A DNA stretch of 64,000 bases from Austwickia sp. TVS 96-490-7B (lineage in GTDB: Bacteria > Actinomycetota > Actinomycetes > Actinomycetales > Dermatophilaceae): assembly GCF_019331795.1 (NCBI RefSeq), contig NZ_JAHPZL010000008.1, positions 215,004 to 279,003 on the forward strand. Direction: 5' to 3'. Made by a program: the position numbers and the translations under genes. The notes beneath the pieces were generated by a model. It worked only from the letters and a program-made list of their open reading frames with translations, was not told the origin of the DNA and did no database searches. Each line of letters opens with the position of its first letter. Positions within the stretch are counted from its first letter, which is position 1. Of the stretch, positions 44,803-54,051 are shown one piece after another.

Positions 44803-46914
44803 ATGCGACCTGTCACCGATGTGCAACGTACCGTGGCCCCGTTTAAGGTCGTGTCGCCGTACGAGCCATCAGGGGACCAACCCACAGCCATCACCGATCT
44901 CACCACCAGGTTGCGCGCTGGAGAGCAGGACATCGTCCTGCTCGGTGCCACCGGGACAGGAAAATCCGCGACTACAGCTTGGCTGATCGAGCAGGTCCAA
45001 CGGCCGACCCTGGTCCTAGCCCCCAATAAAACCCTGGCAGCTCAACTGGCCAACGAATTTCGGGAGCTCTTCCCACATAACGCTGTCGAATATTTTGTCA
45101 GTTATTACGACTACTACCAGCCTGAGGCGTATGTCCCTCAGTCAGACACCTACATCGAGAAAGATTCCTCGATCAACGATGAGGTTGAGCGGCTGCGACA
45201 CTCAGCGACAAATTCCCTACTGACTCGACGAGATGTCGTGGTGGTGGCCTCAGTGTCTTGCATTTACGGCCTGGGGACCCCTCAGGAATATGTGGATCGA
45301 ATGGCACGGCTGAAAATTGGGGAAGCCTTTGGTCGTGATGAGTTAATACGACGTTTCGTCGAGATGCAATATGTTCGCAACGATCATTCGTTCACTCGTG
45401 GTTTCTTCCGGGTCAGGGGAGATACTGTCGACATTATCCCGATGTACGAGGAGCTAGCCGTACGGATCGAGTTCTTCGGAGATGAGATCGAACGGCTTTA
45501 CACCTTGCATCCACTGACTGGTGAGATTTTGCGTGAAGAACCTGAGATGTATGTCTTCCCCGCAACCCACTATGTGGCCGGTCCGGAGCGAATGGAACGC
45601 GCAATCCGGGGGATCGAAGCCGAGCTAGCGACACGTCTCGATGAATTCGAGCGACAAGGGAAACTCCTGGAAGCGCAGCGACTCCGAATGCGCACGACGT
45701 ACGACATCGAGATGATGCGGCAAGTCGGAGCCTGCTCGGGGATCGAGAACTACTCGTTGCATATTGATGGCCGCGAGCCAGGGAGCGCACCCAACTGTCT
45801 CCTTGACTATTTTCCCGAGGACTTTCTGCTGGTCATTGACGAGTCCCATGTGACAGTCCCGCAGATCGGAGCGATGTATGAGGGTGACATGTCTCGGAAA
45901 CGCACTCTCGTTGACCACGGCTTCCGTCTGCCCAGCGCCATGGACAACCGGCCGCTGAAGTGGGAAGAATTCTTGGAACGAGTCGGTCAGACCGTCTACC
46001 TGTCGGCCACGCCAGGCCCCTACGAATTGGCCAAGTCGGATGGGGTGGTCGAGCAGATCATCCGACCGACTGGTCTGATCGATCCGCACATCGTCGTGAA
46101 ACCCACGAAGGGTCAAATCGATGATTTGCTGCACGAGATCACGATGCGCACCGACCGGGACGAGCGGGTTTTGGTCACGACATTGACCAAGAAGATGGCA
46201 GAGGATCTCACCGACTATTTGCTGGAGCGTGGTGTCCGAGTCCGTTATCTCCATAGTGACATTGACACCTTGCGTCGAGTGGAGCTGCTGCGGGAGCTGC
46301 GCTTGGGTGAGTATGACGTTCTCGTGGGGATCAACCTGTTACGTGAGGGTTTAGACCTTCCTGAGGTGTCACTTGTCAGTATTCTTGATGCCGACAAGGA
46401 AGGATTTCTCAGATCGACACGTAGCCTGATCCAGACGATCGGACGTGCCGCCCGGAATGTTTCCGGTGAAGTCCACATGTACGCCGACAACATCACAGCT
46501 TCCATGCATGACGCGATTGAGGAGACTCGGCGTCGTCGCGAAAAACAAATCGCATACAACACTGAGCACGGGATTGATCCCCAGCCGTTACGGAAACGGA
46601 TCGCCGATATCACTGACATGTTGCAACGGGAGGATGCCGACACCGAGGCTCTGATGGGTGGCGGTAGAACCCAGTCCAGAGGCCGATCGGGGGGAGGGTC
46701 CGGGCGAGGGACCGCGGCGGCAGATGCTGCCACCGCCAGAGGATCTGAGCCAGGAGCAGTCGCCGCTGGAGATCTTGCCGACTTGATTCAGGAACTCACT
46801 GCGCAAATGCATCAAGCCGCAGGCGAATTGAGATTTGAACTGGCTGCACGACTGCGGGATGAGTTATCCGATTTGAAGAAAGAACTGCGGCAGATGCAGG
46901 AGGCCAACCGGTGA
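44803..46914 (+). CDS. uvrB: UvrB, excinuclease ABC subunit B
   Basis: The 703-residue helicase-like protein has Walker [11 protein letters not shown], the beta-hairpin [18 protein letters not shown], helicase motifs ([23 protein letters not shown]) and a C-terminal UVR motif ([13 protein letters not shown]) for UvrC binding. A Gly/Arg/Ser-rich linker precedes the UVR motif. It verifies damage in nucleotide-excision repair. TAGCGT seven bases before the ATG suggests a leaderless transcript; no SOS box was seen. Confidence 0.97.
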   Translation: MRPVTDVQRTVAPFKVVSPYEPSGDQPTAITDLTTRLRAGEQDIVLLGATGTGKSATTAWLIEQVQRPTLVLAPNKTLAAQLANEFRELFPHNAVEYFVSYYDYYQPEAYVPQSDTYIEKDSSINDEVERLRHSATNSLLTRRDVVVVASVSCIYGLGTPQEYVDRMARLKIGEAFGRDELIRRFVEMQYVRNDHSFTRGFFRVRGDTVDIIPMYEELAVRIEFFGDEIERLYTLHPLTGEILREEPEMYVFPATHYVAGPERMERAIRGIEAELATRLDEFERQGKLLEAQRLRMRTTYDIEMMRQVGACSGIENYSLHIDGREPGSAPNCLLDYFPEDFLLVIDESHVTVPQIGAMYEGDMSRKRTLVDHGFRLPSAMDNRPLKWEEFLERVGQTVYLSATPGPYELAKSDGVVEQIIRPTGLIDPHIVVKPTKGQIDDLLHEITMRTDRDERVLVTTLTKKMAEDLTDYLLERGVRVRYLHSDIDTLRRVELLRELRLGEYDVLVGINLLREGLDLPEVSLVSILDADKEGFLRSTRSLIQTIGRAARNVSGEVHMYADNITASMHDAIEETRRRREKQIAYNTEHGIDPQPLRKRIADITDMLQREDADTEALMGGGRTQSRGRSGGGSGRGTAAADAATARGSEPGAVAAGDLADLIQELTAQMHQAAGELRFELAARLRDELSDLKKELRQMQEANR

Positions 46915-46951
46915 GCGCGCGGGGCGAAGTCGTGCGGGAACCGGTGTCACG

Positions 46952-47938
46952 GTGAATCTTCCATGGTGGGTATGGGTGGCAGTGATTTCTGTCACCGTGG
47001 GGGTCGTGCTTTGTGACCTACTGTTGGTGGCACGACGCCCTCGGGTTCCTACGACCCGCGAGTGTGTGATGGCATTGAGTGTGTATATCGCTGGTGCTGT
47101 TGCTGCTGGGCTAATCATCACCGTCACAAGCGGATCAAGCTATGGGGCGCAGTTCTTCGCGGGGTGGATCACGGAGTATTCACTGTCGGTGGATAACTTG
47201 TTCGTGTTCCTGGTGATCATGGGATCGTTTGGCGTTCCGCAACGATTCCAGCAGACGGCCCTGCTCATCGGGATCGTGATGGCTCTGGTGCTTCGTGCGG
47301 GATTTATTGCAGTAGGGGCCGCTGCCATCAACAGGTTTACGTCGGTTTTCTACCTTTTCGGGTTGTTTTTAATTGTGACTGCTTATACGTTGGTGCGTGG
47401 CAGCGACGAAGATGATGAATTCCATGAGAACGTGATCCTGCGCTGGCTGGAGCGGCGTTTTCCCGCAACGCGATCCTGGGATGCAGCTCCTCGGCTGATC
47501 ACCCGGGTCGATGGGGTTCGTGTGATGACCCCGATGCTGGTGGTCATTGTGGCGCTCGGCACCACTGATTTGCTGTTTGCGTTGGACTCCATCCCTGCGA
47601 TCTATGGGCTGACCTCTGAACCATTCCTGGTGTTGACCGCTAACATTTTTGCCCTGATGGGATTGCGGCAGTTGTATTTCTTGATCGGTGATCTACTCAA
47701 GAGGCTGGTGTTTCTTGGGATCGGCCTCGCCGTATTGTTAGCGTTCATCGGCGTGAAGATGATTTTGCACGCCTTGCACACCAACACGTTGCCCTTCATT
47801 AATTCTGGGCAGCCAGTAAGTTCCGTGCCGGAAATCTCGATTGGGGCCTCACTGGGTGCGATCGTGGCGATCCTCACGGTCACGACGGTGGCAAGTCTGC
47901 TGTCCTCGGCTCGGCAGAAACGGGATTCGCAGGGATGA
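46952..47938 (+). CDS. TerC/Alx family membrane protein
   Basis: The 328-residue protein has about nine helices and the TerC motifs EYSLSVDNLFVF and TTDLLFALDSIPAIYG with buried acidic residues. TerC/Alx proteins are linked to manganese efflux and metalation of exported proteins; the original tellurite label is not implied. The GTG start has no strong ribosome site. It follows uvrB by 37 bases, and its 3' end overlaps the convergent TetR gene by 59 bases. Confidence 0.9.
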   Translation: MNLPWWVWVAVISVTVGVVLCDLLLVARRPRVPTTRECVMALSVYIAGAVAAGLIITVTSGSSYGAQFFAGWITEYSLSVDNLFVFLVIMGSFGVPQRFQQTALLIGIVMALVLRAGFIAVGAAAINRFTSVFYLFGLFLIVTAYTLVRGSDEDDEFHENVILRWLERRFPATRSWDAAPRLITRVDGVRVMTPMLVVIVALGTTDLLFALDSIPAIYGLTSEPFLVLTANIFALMGLRQLYFLIGDLLKRLVFLGIGLAVLLAFIGVKMILHALHTNTLPFINSGQPVSSVPEISIGASLGAIVAILTVTTVASLLSSARQKRDSQG

Positions 47939-48545
47939 CCGTGTCGGCGGCCCCGACCATACGCAAGGCCATGACGGCATAGTGCTCGGCGATCACGCTG
48001 GCTGACCACCGGCCGTCAGGCCGAAACCAATGTGCGACATCCTGACCGAGCGAAAGCACCGCGCGAGCGGCGAGGTGGGGGTCATCGACAGCAAAAACCC
48101 CTTGGGCGACACCGTCGTCTAAGACACGTCGGGCGACGCCTTCCATGGCTCGTCGAAGATCATCGACGATCGCGCGGTGCTCTGGAGTGAGAGCATCGAG
48201 CTCGTCATTGACGACTCGCGCAGTGTCACGCCGGTGAGCATGCTCAACAACCCAAGCCAGCACTAAGGCCTTGAGCTGGTCGCGTGAATCGTGGTGAGGG
48301 GAGACCGCCGCCTTGATGCGGGCCAGCATCTCTTGATGGCCGATGAGGCAGGCGGCGTAGAGAAGTTCTTCCTTGGAACGGTGATGCACGTATAACGCGG
48401 CCGGGCTCATCCCAGCAGCGGTCGCGATGTCCCGGGTGGTGGTGGCGTGGAAACCCTTAGCACCAAAGGTGCGCACCGCCGCGTCGAGGAGCCGACTCCG
48501 ACTGGCTTCAGGCACGGCTGCCGCGTTCCTTGACTGGCTGCTCAT
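47880..48545 (-). CDS. TetR family regulator
   Basis: The 221-residue protein has a TetR HTH (LLDAAVRTFGAKGFHATTTR, DIATAAGMSPAALYVHHRSK) and a helical ligand domain. TACTGT six bases before the ATG suggests a leaderless start. It is divergent from an acyl-CoA dehydrogenase, and an imperfect palindrome lies between, so it probably represses that gene in response to an acyl-CoA. This is inferred from position. The C-terminus overlaps the end of terC. Confidence 0.88.
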   Translation of the reverse strand: MSSQSRNAAAVPEASRSRLLDAAVRTFGAKGFHATTTRDIATAAGMSPAALYVHHRSKEELLYAACLIGHQEMLARIKAAVSPHHDSRDQLKALVLAWVVEHAHRRDTARVVNDELDALTPEHRAIVDDLRRAMEGVARRVLDDGVAQGVFAVDDPHLAARAVLSLGQDVAHWFRPDGRWSASVIAEHYAVMALRMVGAADTVIPANPVSAEPRTADLPPS

Positions 48546-48574
48546 CTCTGGACAGTATGGGAGGCAACCCAAAA

Positions 48575-48590
48575 TAAGCAAGCGCTTAGT
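48575..48590. promoter_or_regulatory. Candidate TetR operator
   Basis: TAAGCAAGCGCTTAGT has a perfect AAGCGCTT centre (48580-48587) with partial outer symmetry, between the divergent TetR and acyl-CoA dehydrogenase genes. It is typical in shape for TetR regulators of fatty-acid or branched-chain catabolism. Confidence 0.5.
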
Positions 48591-48692
48591 CACCCTGATG
48601 GAAGAGACTCCGAAAGCTTCAATCGGCCGTTCGACGGAGCGCTGCTCATCAACCGCGACGATGTCGTCGCCTCGGCATCCCAGGAGGACACC

Positions 48693-49847
48693 ATGCCCCG
48701 CAATATCTACTCTGAGGAGCACGAGGACTTCCGTGGATCATGTCGAGAGTTCGTCGAACGCACCCTCATCCCTCGCGGTGAAGAAATGCTGCGCGACAAA
48801 GTCATTCCTCGCGACATCTGGCGTGAAGCTGGTCGGCAAGGATTCTTTGGCTTGTGCCTTCCTGAGGAGTATGGCGGTGCTGGGATCGATGACTACCGGT
48901 TCCAGGCAGTATTCGCTGAGGAGATGGCTAAGTTCACTGCAGCGGTCGCATCCTGCTTTGGGATCCACTCGGACATCACTGCGCCGTACCTCGGCCATCT
49001 CGGCACCGAAGAGCAAAAACGACGTTGGTTGCCCGATGTTGCCGTCGGTGAAAAAATTATGGCTATTGGGATGACTGAACCTTCTGGCGGCTCCGACCTG
49101 GCTGCCTTAAAAACCACTGCCGTCCAAGCTGACGACGGAACAGGGGACTGGATCATCAACGGATCTAAGACGTTTATCACTAACGGGCATCAGTGTGATT
49201 TGGCTGTGGTTGCTGCCCGCACCAATCAAAACAAAGGTGCTCGGGGGATCTCGCTTTTTGTGCTGGAAGCGGGAACGCCGGGTTTCACCAAGGGCAACAA
49301 GCTTGACAAGGTCGGGCAAGTAGAATCTGACACCGCCGAACTATTCTTCGATCAGGTACGAGTCCCGGCGGATCACCTTCTGGGCGAGGAAGGTGCGGGA
49401 TTCATTGCCATGATGCAGCACTTACCGCAGGAACGCATCGGCAATGCGATCGCCAATATTGCTAATGCCAAACAGATCTTGGGGGAGACCATTCACTACT
49501 GTCAAGAACGCAAAGCTTTCGGGCAGCCGATCGGGAGTTTTCAGCACAACAAGTTTAAAATAGCTGAGATGGTCACCGCCGTGGAAGTAGCTGAAGCCTA
49601 CATTGATGATTGCGTTGCGGCACATGCCGATGGGAAACTCACCCCGGTGGATGCTGCCAAAGCCAAATGGTGGGCCGCTCAGGTGCAATGCGATGTTCTT
49701 GACGAATGCGTGCAGCTTCATGGTGGATATGGATACATGAACGAGTATCGCGTAGCCCGGGCATGGCGTGATGCTCGAGTCCATAAGATCTGGGCGGGAA
49801 GCAATGAGATCATGAAGGAAATTATCGGCCGTGACCTTGGGCTGTGA
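48693..49847 (+). CDS. Acyl-CoA dehydrogenase
   Basis: The 384-residue flavoprotein has IGMTEPSGGSDLAALKTTAV and GGYGYMNEYRVARAWRDARV, then IWAGSNEIMKEIIGRDL. Ala replaces the Glu found in short/medium-chain enzymes near IYEG, while LPQER places a Glu at residue 247 at the LCAD/IVD position, so it resembles the long-chain type. It oxidises an acyl-CoA to the 2-enoyl-CoA. GGAGGACACC precedes the ATG. The probable regulator is the divergent TetR protein. Confidence 0.92.
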   Translation: MPRNIYSEEHEDFRGSCREFVERTLIPRGEEMLRDKVIPRDIWREAGRQGFFGLCLPEEYGGAGIDDYRFQAVFAEEMAKFTAAVASCFGIHSDITAPYLGHLGTEEQKRRWLPDVAVGEKIMAIGMTEPSGGSDLAALKTTAVQADDGTGDWIINGSKTFITNGHQCDLAVVAARTNQNKGARGISLFVLEAGTPGFTKGNKLDKVGQVESDTAELFFDQVRVPADHLLGEEGAGFIAMMQHLPQERIGNAIANIANAKQILGETIHYCQERKAFGQPIGSFQHNKFKIAEMVTAVEVAEAYIDDCVAAHADGKLTPVDAAKAKWWAAQVQCDVLDECVQLHGGYGYMNEYRVARAWRDARVHKIWAGSNEIMKEIIGRDLGL

Positions 49848-49945
49848 CCCCACCTGAATCCGAGATCGTAGCCGTCGGCAGGGTGTTTTTATTCTGAGTG
49901 TGCTGGGATTCACCTGCTGTTGAAGCTCTGTCCCTGGATGACACC

Positions 49946-49983
49946 AGGAGGGGTACGACCACACATGGTCGTACCCCTCCTGA
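49946..49983. terminator. Hairpin between acyl-CoA dehydrogenase and CoA-transferase
   Basis: A 17-base perfect stem (CAGGAGGGGTACGACCA and its complement) has a CACA loop between convergent genes, and probably terminates both. It has no T-run. Confidence 0.85.
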
Positions 49984-50003
49984 GTGGGTGATCTCTCAGT
50001 GAG

Positions 50004-51509
50004 TCAGCGCATCGATCCGGTCTTGAGGAAGGCGCGGTGCATCTGGTGCGCCATCTCAAGGTCGTGCGGGGTGTGCAGGCCGTTGGCGACCTTCAGCGCA
50101 CGCTCGTAGTATTCCTCGAGCATCGGACGGTAGTCCGGGTGGGCGCACTTCTCGATGATGACCTTGGCGCGCTTACGCGGAGCCAGACCACGCAGGTCCG
50201 CGAGGCCCTGCTCGGTGACGATGACGTGCGTGTCGTGCTCAGTGTGGTCCACGTGAGACACGAACGGCACGATTGCCGAGATAGCGCCGCCCTTAGCGGT
50301 GGACGGGGTCACGAAGCAGGACAGATAGGCGTTGCGGGCAAAGTCGCCGGAGCCGCCGATGCCGTTCTGCATCCGGCTGCCCATGATGTGCGTGGAGTTG
50401 ACGTTGCCATAAATGTCGGCCTCAATGAGACCGTTCATGGCGATCACACCGAGGCGACGAATGACCTCAGGGTGGTTGGAGATGTCTTGCGGCCGCAGAA
50501 TGATGCTGTTCTTGTACTTCGCGGCCTCGTCGTTCATCCGCTCCGCGTAATCGGGGGAAAGGCTGAAAGCGGTCGCGGAGGCCAGGTCGACCTTGCCAGC
50601 GTCGATCAGGTCAATCATGCCGTCCTGGATGACCTCGGTGTAGGAGGTCATGTGCTCGAACGGGCTGTCAAGCAGGCCAGCGAGGACGGCGTTGGCGATA
50701 TTGCCCACGCCCGACTGCATGGGGAGCAGGCTCTTGCTGAGTCGGCCTGCCTTGACTTCGCCGTCCAGGAAGTCGAGCAGGTGGCCAGCGATGGCTTTGC
50801 TGTCTTCGTCGAGCGGCTTGAACGGTGTGTTGCGGTCAGGCGCGTCCGTCTCGACGATCGCGATGACCTTGCTCGGGTCGACGCGCATGACTGTCTCGCC
50901 AATGCGGTCAGATGGCTTGGTGATCATGATCGGCTGACGGTGCGGAGGCAACGGCATGTAGCAGATGTCTGCCATGCCCTCGAGGTCCGACGACTGCCAG
51001 GAGTTGACCTCAAGAATCACTTTGTCGGCGTCATGCAGCCAGGTCTGGTTAGCTCCCACCGAGGATGCCGGGACAAGCCCGCCGTCTTCGTTGATCGCCG
51101 TGACCTCGATGACAGCGACATCGAGGGCCCCATAGAAGCCACGAGAGACCGTCTGGGTCGTGTGGCTGAGGTGGCAGTCGGTGTAGTCGATGGTGCCCTG
51201 GTTGATCCGGTTCCGGGTGGCCGGGTCGGACTGGTACGGCATCCGGACGCTCACGCCGTCGACCTCAGCGAGGACACCGTCCAGTTCGGGGGCGGTAGAC
51301 GCACCGGTCATGATGCCGACACGGAAGTCCTCGCCGGCTTCGGTGGCCCGCTTGATCCGCTCCGCGAGCGCTCCAGGGACGGCCTTGGGGTATCCGGCGC
51401 CCGTGAAACCGCTGGTGCCGACGTTGTCGTCGTGCTGGATCAGCGCGGCGGCGTCACTGGCCGACATCACCTTCTTGCGCATCTCGGCATTCGCGATGCG
51501 GTTACCCAT
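50004..51509 (-). CDS. Acetyl-CoA hydrolase/acetate CoA-transferase
   Basis: The 501-residue protein belongs to the AarC/Cat1 group: VGTSGFTGAGYPKAVPGALA at the start, LLPMQSGVGNIANAVLAGL, the catalytic-glutamate region SYTEVIQDGMIDLID, MGSRMQNGIGGSGDFARNAY and VTEQGLADLRGLAPRKRA. Members move CoA between succinyl-CoA or acetyl-CoA and acetate. An 18-base palindrome lies 30 bases upstream. GGGAGG precedes the ATG. Confidence 0.93.
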   Translation of the reverse strand: MGNRIANAEMRKKVMSASDAAALIQHDDNVGTSGFTGAGYPKAVPGALAERIKRATEAGEDFRVGIMTGASTAPELDGVLAEVDGVSVRMPYQSDPATRNRINQGTIDYTDCHLSHTTQTVSRGFYGALDVAVIEVTAINEDGGLVPASSVGANQTWLHDADKVILEVNSWQSSDLEGMADICYMPLPPHRQPIMITKPSDRIGETVMRVDPSKVIAIVETDAPDRNTPFKPLDEDSKAIAGHLLDFLDGEVKAGRLSKSLLPMQSGVGNIANAVLAGLLDSPFEHMTSYTEVIQDGMIDLIDAGKVDLASATAFSLSPDYAERMNDEAAKYKNSIILRPQDISNHPEVIRRLGVIAMNGLIEADIYGNVNSTHIMGSRMQNGIGGSGDFARNAYLSCFVTPSTAKGGAISAIVPFVSHVDHTEHDTHVIVTEQGLADLRGLAPRKRAKVIIEKCAHPDYRPMLEEYYERALKVANGLHTPHDLEMAHQMHRAFLKTGSMR

Positions 51510-51539
51510 GGGGGCCCTCCCGTGTTGTCAAGAACTCAT

Positions 51540-51557
51540 GTAGCGGTACAACGCTAC
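51540..51557. promoter_or_regulatory. Perfect palindrome upstream of CoA-transferase
   Basis: GTAGCG-N6-CGCTAC lies 30 bases before the CoA-transferase start. On the minus strand it contains TAGCGT and TACATG-like -10 candidates, so it may be an operator. Confidence 0.45.
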
Positions 51558-51657
51558 CCCCCCGCAGGACCTGCTCGGATGGGACTTTCGGGCATGTCGG
51601 AGATACTTTGCCGATGTCATGACGTTGATCAGGGGCGTTAGTGACCGGAGATACACC

Positions 51658-52527
51658 TCAGCCCGTGGGCGTTGATGATCGTTTGGTCACCACGGCTGCG
51701 GCTCCTACGACCACACTCATGCCGACCAATTGCATTGCTGTCAGGGTCTCGTGCAGCATCAGGAAGCCAGCAAGCGCTGCTACGGCCGGTTCCAGACACA
51801 GCAAGATCCCGAAGATGCGCGTGTCCAGGGTGCGTAGGGCCACCAGCTCCAACGAATACGGCAGGACCGAAGAGAGCAGCGCAATCCCCACGCCGTAACA
51901 GATGACCTCCTGGTCCCACATCATCCTGGCGTCCACGTACAACGCGTGGGGGAGGACTGCCGCGGTGGCGATCAGCATCGCCCAGGTCAGTCCTTGGGTC
52001 CCAGGGAAGCGTTGTCCTGCGCGTGCCGACATGATGATGTACGCCGCCCATGCTGCTCCTGCGAGCAGCGCTAACGCTAGCCCGGTGTATTCGACCCGTT
52101 CCCATGATGTGTCGAAGATCCCGGAGATCATCACCACCCCGGAAGCGGCAGCTAGCACAGCGAGCCTGTCTGCCCAACGGCGTGACAGAGCTGCTGACAA
52201 TGTCAACGGTCCGATGAACTCCACTGTGACGGCCACCCCGATGGGAAGGTGTGCCAGAGAGGCATAAAACGCTGTGTTCATCACCGCTAACGACAGGCCA
52301 AAACCCATCACTGTCGCCGCATCACCCCAACCATGCCCAGCCAGCTTTGGTCGAGAGATCACCAGCATGATCAAGCCAGCGATCGACAACCTCAACGCCA
52401 CGGAGCCCCACACCCCAGCACGAGGGATCAACAGCGAAGCTAAAGCGCCACCGAACTGCACCGACAGAATGGAGATGAGGACGAGAGCGACGGGGTAGCC
52501 GCTCGTTTCGCGGCTCGGGGTCACCAC
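51658..52527 (-). CDS. EamA family (RhtA-like) exporter
   Basis: The 289-residue protein has ten hydrophobic helices in two EamA repeats. The early segment VQFGGALASLLIPRAGVWGS and the late EPAVAALAGFLMLHETLTAM fit the RhtA/threonine-homoserine exporter type. The substrate is unknown. Its start overlaps the MBL gene end by seven bases, so it is probably in one operon with it. Confidence 0.88.
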   Translation of the reverse strand: MVTPSRETSGYPVALVLISILSVQFGGALASLLIPRAGVWGSVALRLSIAGLIMLVISRPKLAGHGWGDAATVMGFGLSLAVMNTAFYASLAHLPIGVAVTVEFIGPLTLSAALSRRWADRLAVLAAASGVVMISGIFDTSWERVEYTGLALALLAGAAWAAYIIMSARAGQRFPGTQGLTWAMLIATAAVLPHALYVDARMMWDQEVICYGVGIALLSSVLPYSLELVALRTLDTRIFGILLCLEPAVAALAGFLMLHETLTAMQLVGMSVVVGAAAVVTKRSSTPTG

Positions 52528-53195
52528 CCTCGATCACGCCATGCCGACAGGTGAGGACGTTCGGTTCCCACTGTGGTGTCCGAGCCATGCCCGGGATAGA
52601 CCCAGGTTGAGTCGTCGTACACCCCGAAGATGCGTGATTCCAGGTCGTCCATGAGCTGGTTAAACTCCTGCGGACTTGAGGTTTTCCCTGGTCCGCCGGG
52701 GAACAGCGAATCCCCGGTGAACAGATGAGACCACCCGTCAGGCGCGGTCCATGACAACGCAATCCCGCCCGGAGTATGTCCACGAAGCTCAATGACCGTC
52801 AGTCGTTGCCGACCGACGACGATCTCATCACCATCAGTCAGACACCGATCTGGTGTTAACGGCAACGCTGCGGCGTCATCGCGACCAGCTAGCGTCGCCG
52901 CTTGAGTAAGAGCTGCCAATTCCGGCAATGCCCGGACGTGATCGTGATGACGGTGGGTCGTCACGATCATGGACAGATGCCCGCTGCCTTCGTCGATCAA
53001 CTGTTGTAAGCGCGGAACGTCATCGGCCGCGTCGATCAAGATCTGCTCCTGAGTATCAGTGCAGGTCAGCAGATAACAATTGTTGTCCAAGGAGCCCACA
53101 CTGCACTTACGCACGATCAACGTGCCCAGATCGCGGTAGTCGCTGGGTCCCCCGGGGGAGACCACGCCGGTATAGGTCACAGGATCAGAACTCAT
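52521..53195 (-). CDS. MBL-fold metallohydrolase, glyoxalase II-like
   Basis: The 224-residue protein has the HxHxDH motif (THRHHDHVRALPEL), GGIALSW, FTGDSLFPGGPG and YPGHGSDTT, the layout of the glyoxalase II-like branch. The ATG at 53195 has GAGAGG six bases upstream. The neighbouring mycothiol-dependent-type enzyme makes a mycothiol-conjugate hydrolase plausible. This order near uvrA is common in actinobacteria. Confidence 0.88.
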   Translation of the reverse strand: MSSDPVTYTGVVSPGGPSDYRDLGTLIVRKCSVGSLDNNCYLLTCTDTQEQILIDAADDVPRLQQLIDEGSGHLSMIVTTHRHHDHVRALPELAALTQAATLAGRDDAAALPLTPDRCLTDGDEIVVGRQRLTVIELRGHTPGGIALSWTAPDGWSHLFTGDSLFPGGPGKTSSPQEFNQLMDDLESRIFGVYDDSTWVYPGHGSDTTVGTERPHLSAWRDRGW

Positions 53196-53226
53196 CGTCA
53201 TCCTCTCATCACGACACATCAGGTGG

Positions 53227-53937
53227 TCACAGCCAGGGCGACGCTGGCAACGGGCCCGCACAGGTCACCTCATCTGCGCAACCACGACACAGCCAGTCCA
53301 TCAGAGCGGCAGCACAACCGCTGATCTGAAGAGAACCATCCCCCACGACGTACCGGTCGCCTTCGATGCTGGACAACGTCATCCCAGGAACATCATCGCG
53401 AACGCTGAGACGTTCTACTGCCAGATCCAGAACATCAGCGACGGCTAAAGGGTGGGCCTGCGCTGGCGTCCAGTCGCATTCCACATCAGCATGGCAACGC
53501 AACACCTCGCGCAACCTTAACCGTGGCAGCGACGCCACCGGTGAGTTCATCCCATCAACGAACGTTTCTGTCGAGATCAACGGCAATGCCAACGCTCCCA
53601 AAGCGTCCCGCAGCACGTCCGCCGAGGTCCGTGAGGCTGCCACCACCGACGTCACATCGGCAGCACCCACCAGGACCTCCTCATCCCTGATCGAGGATGA
53701 GACATATTGCGGTATCGACACCCCCGTCCGGGCGGAGACCACTAGCCGCACCAACCCCTCGGCGTGCCGCGACAGCCAAGAGATAGTTTGCGCTCGCGAC
53801 CAAGACCTCATCCCACACCGCTGGGAGAGTTCTTCCGGGGTGAGGCGCCCCACTGATTCCAGGAACGATGCCGTTTCCACCTCAAGGAGTTCCAGGTCGG
53901 CTTGTAGGGTCGAAGTCACCTCAGCGTCGGTCATCAC
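53227..53937 (-). CDS. Mycothiol-dependent maleylpyruvate isomerase-like protein
   Basis: The 236-residue protein fits the MDMPI/DinB-like family: LELLEVETASFLESVGRLTP and RCGMRSWSRAQTISWLSRHA with the metal-site histidine, and a C-terminal domain ending GDGSLQISGCAAALMDWL. Members bind a metal and use mycothiol in some cases; this one's substrate is unknown. It precedes the MBL gene by 31 bases on the same strand and is divergent from uvrA. Confidence 0.78.
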   Translation of the reverse strand: MMTDAEVTSTLQADLELLEVETASFLESVGRLTPEELSQRCGMRSWSRAQTISWLSRHAEGLVRLVVSARTGVSIPQYVSSSIRDEEVLVGAADVTSVVAASRTSADVLRDALGALALPLISTETFVDGMNSPVASLPRLRLREVLRCHADVECDWTPAQAHPLAVADVLDLAVERLSVRDDVPGMTLSSIEGDRYVVGDGSLQISGCAAALMDWLCRGCADEVTCAGPLPASPWL

Positions 53938-54051
53938 ACCATCCTCACCTGGCGCGACCTGTTCCGTGACAACAGCCCGTCAAGGCTGACACCGCCGAAC
54001 TGTCGGGCCGCTGCCCGCAGCGTCGTCGGAGCCGCCCCCTAGCATGATCAC

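Noticed and set aside
50037..51641. 534-codon plus-strand frame opposite the CoA-transferase gene
   Set aside because: It mirrors a well-conserved enzyme gene on the other strand and has no recognisable domain.
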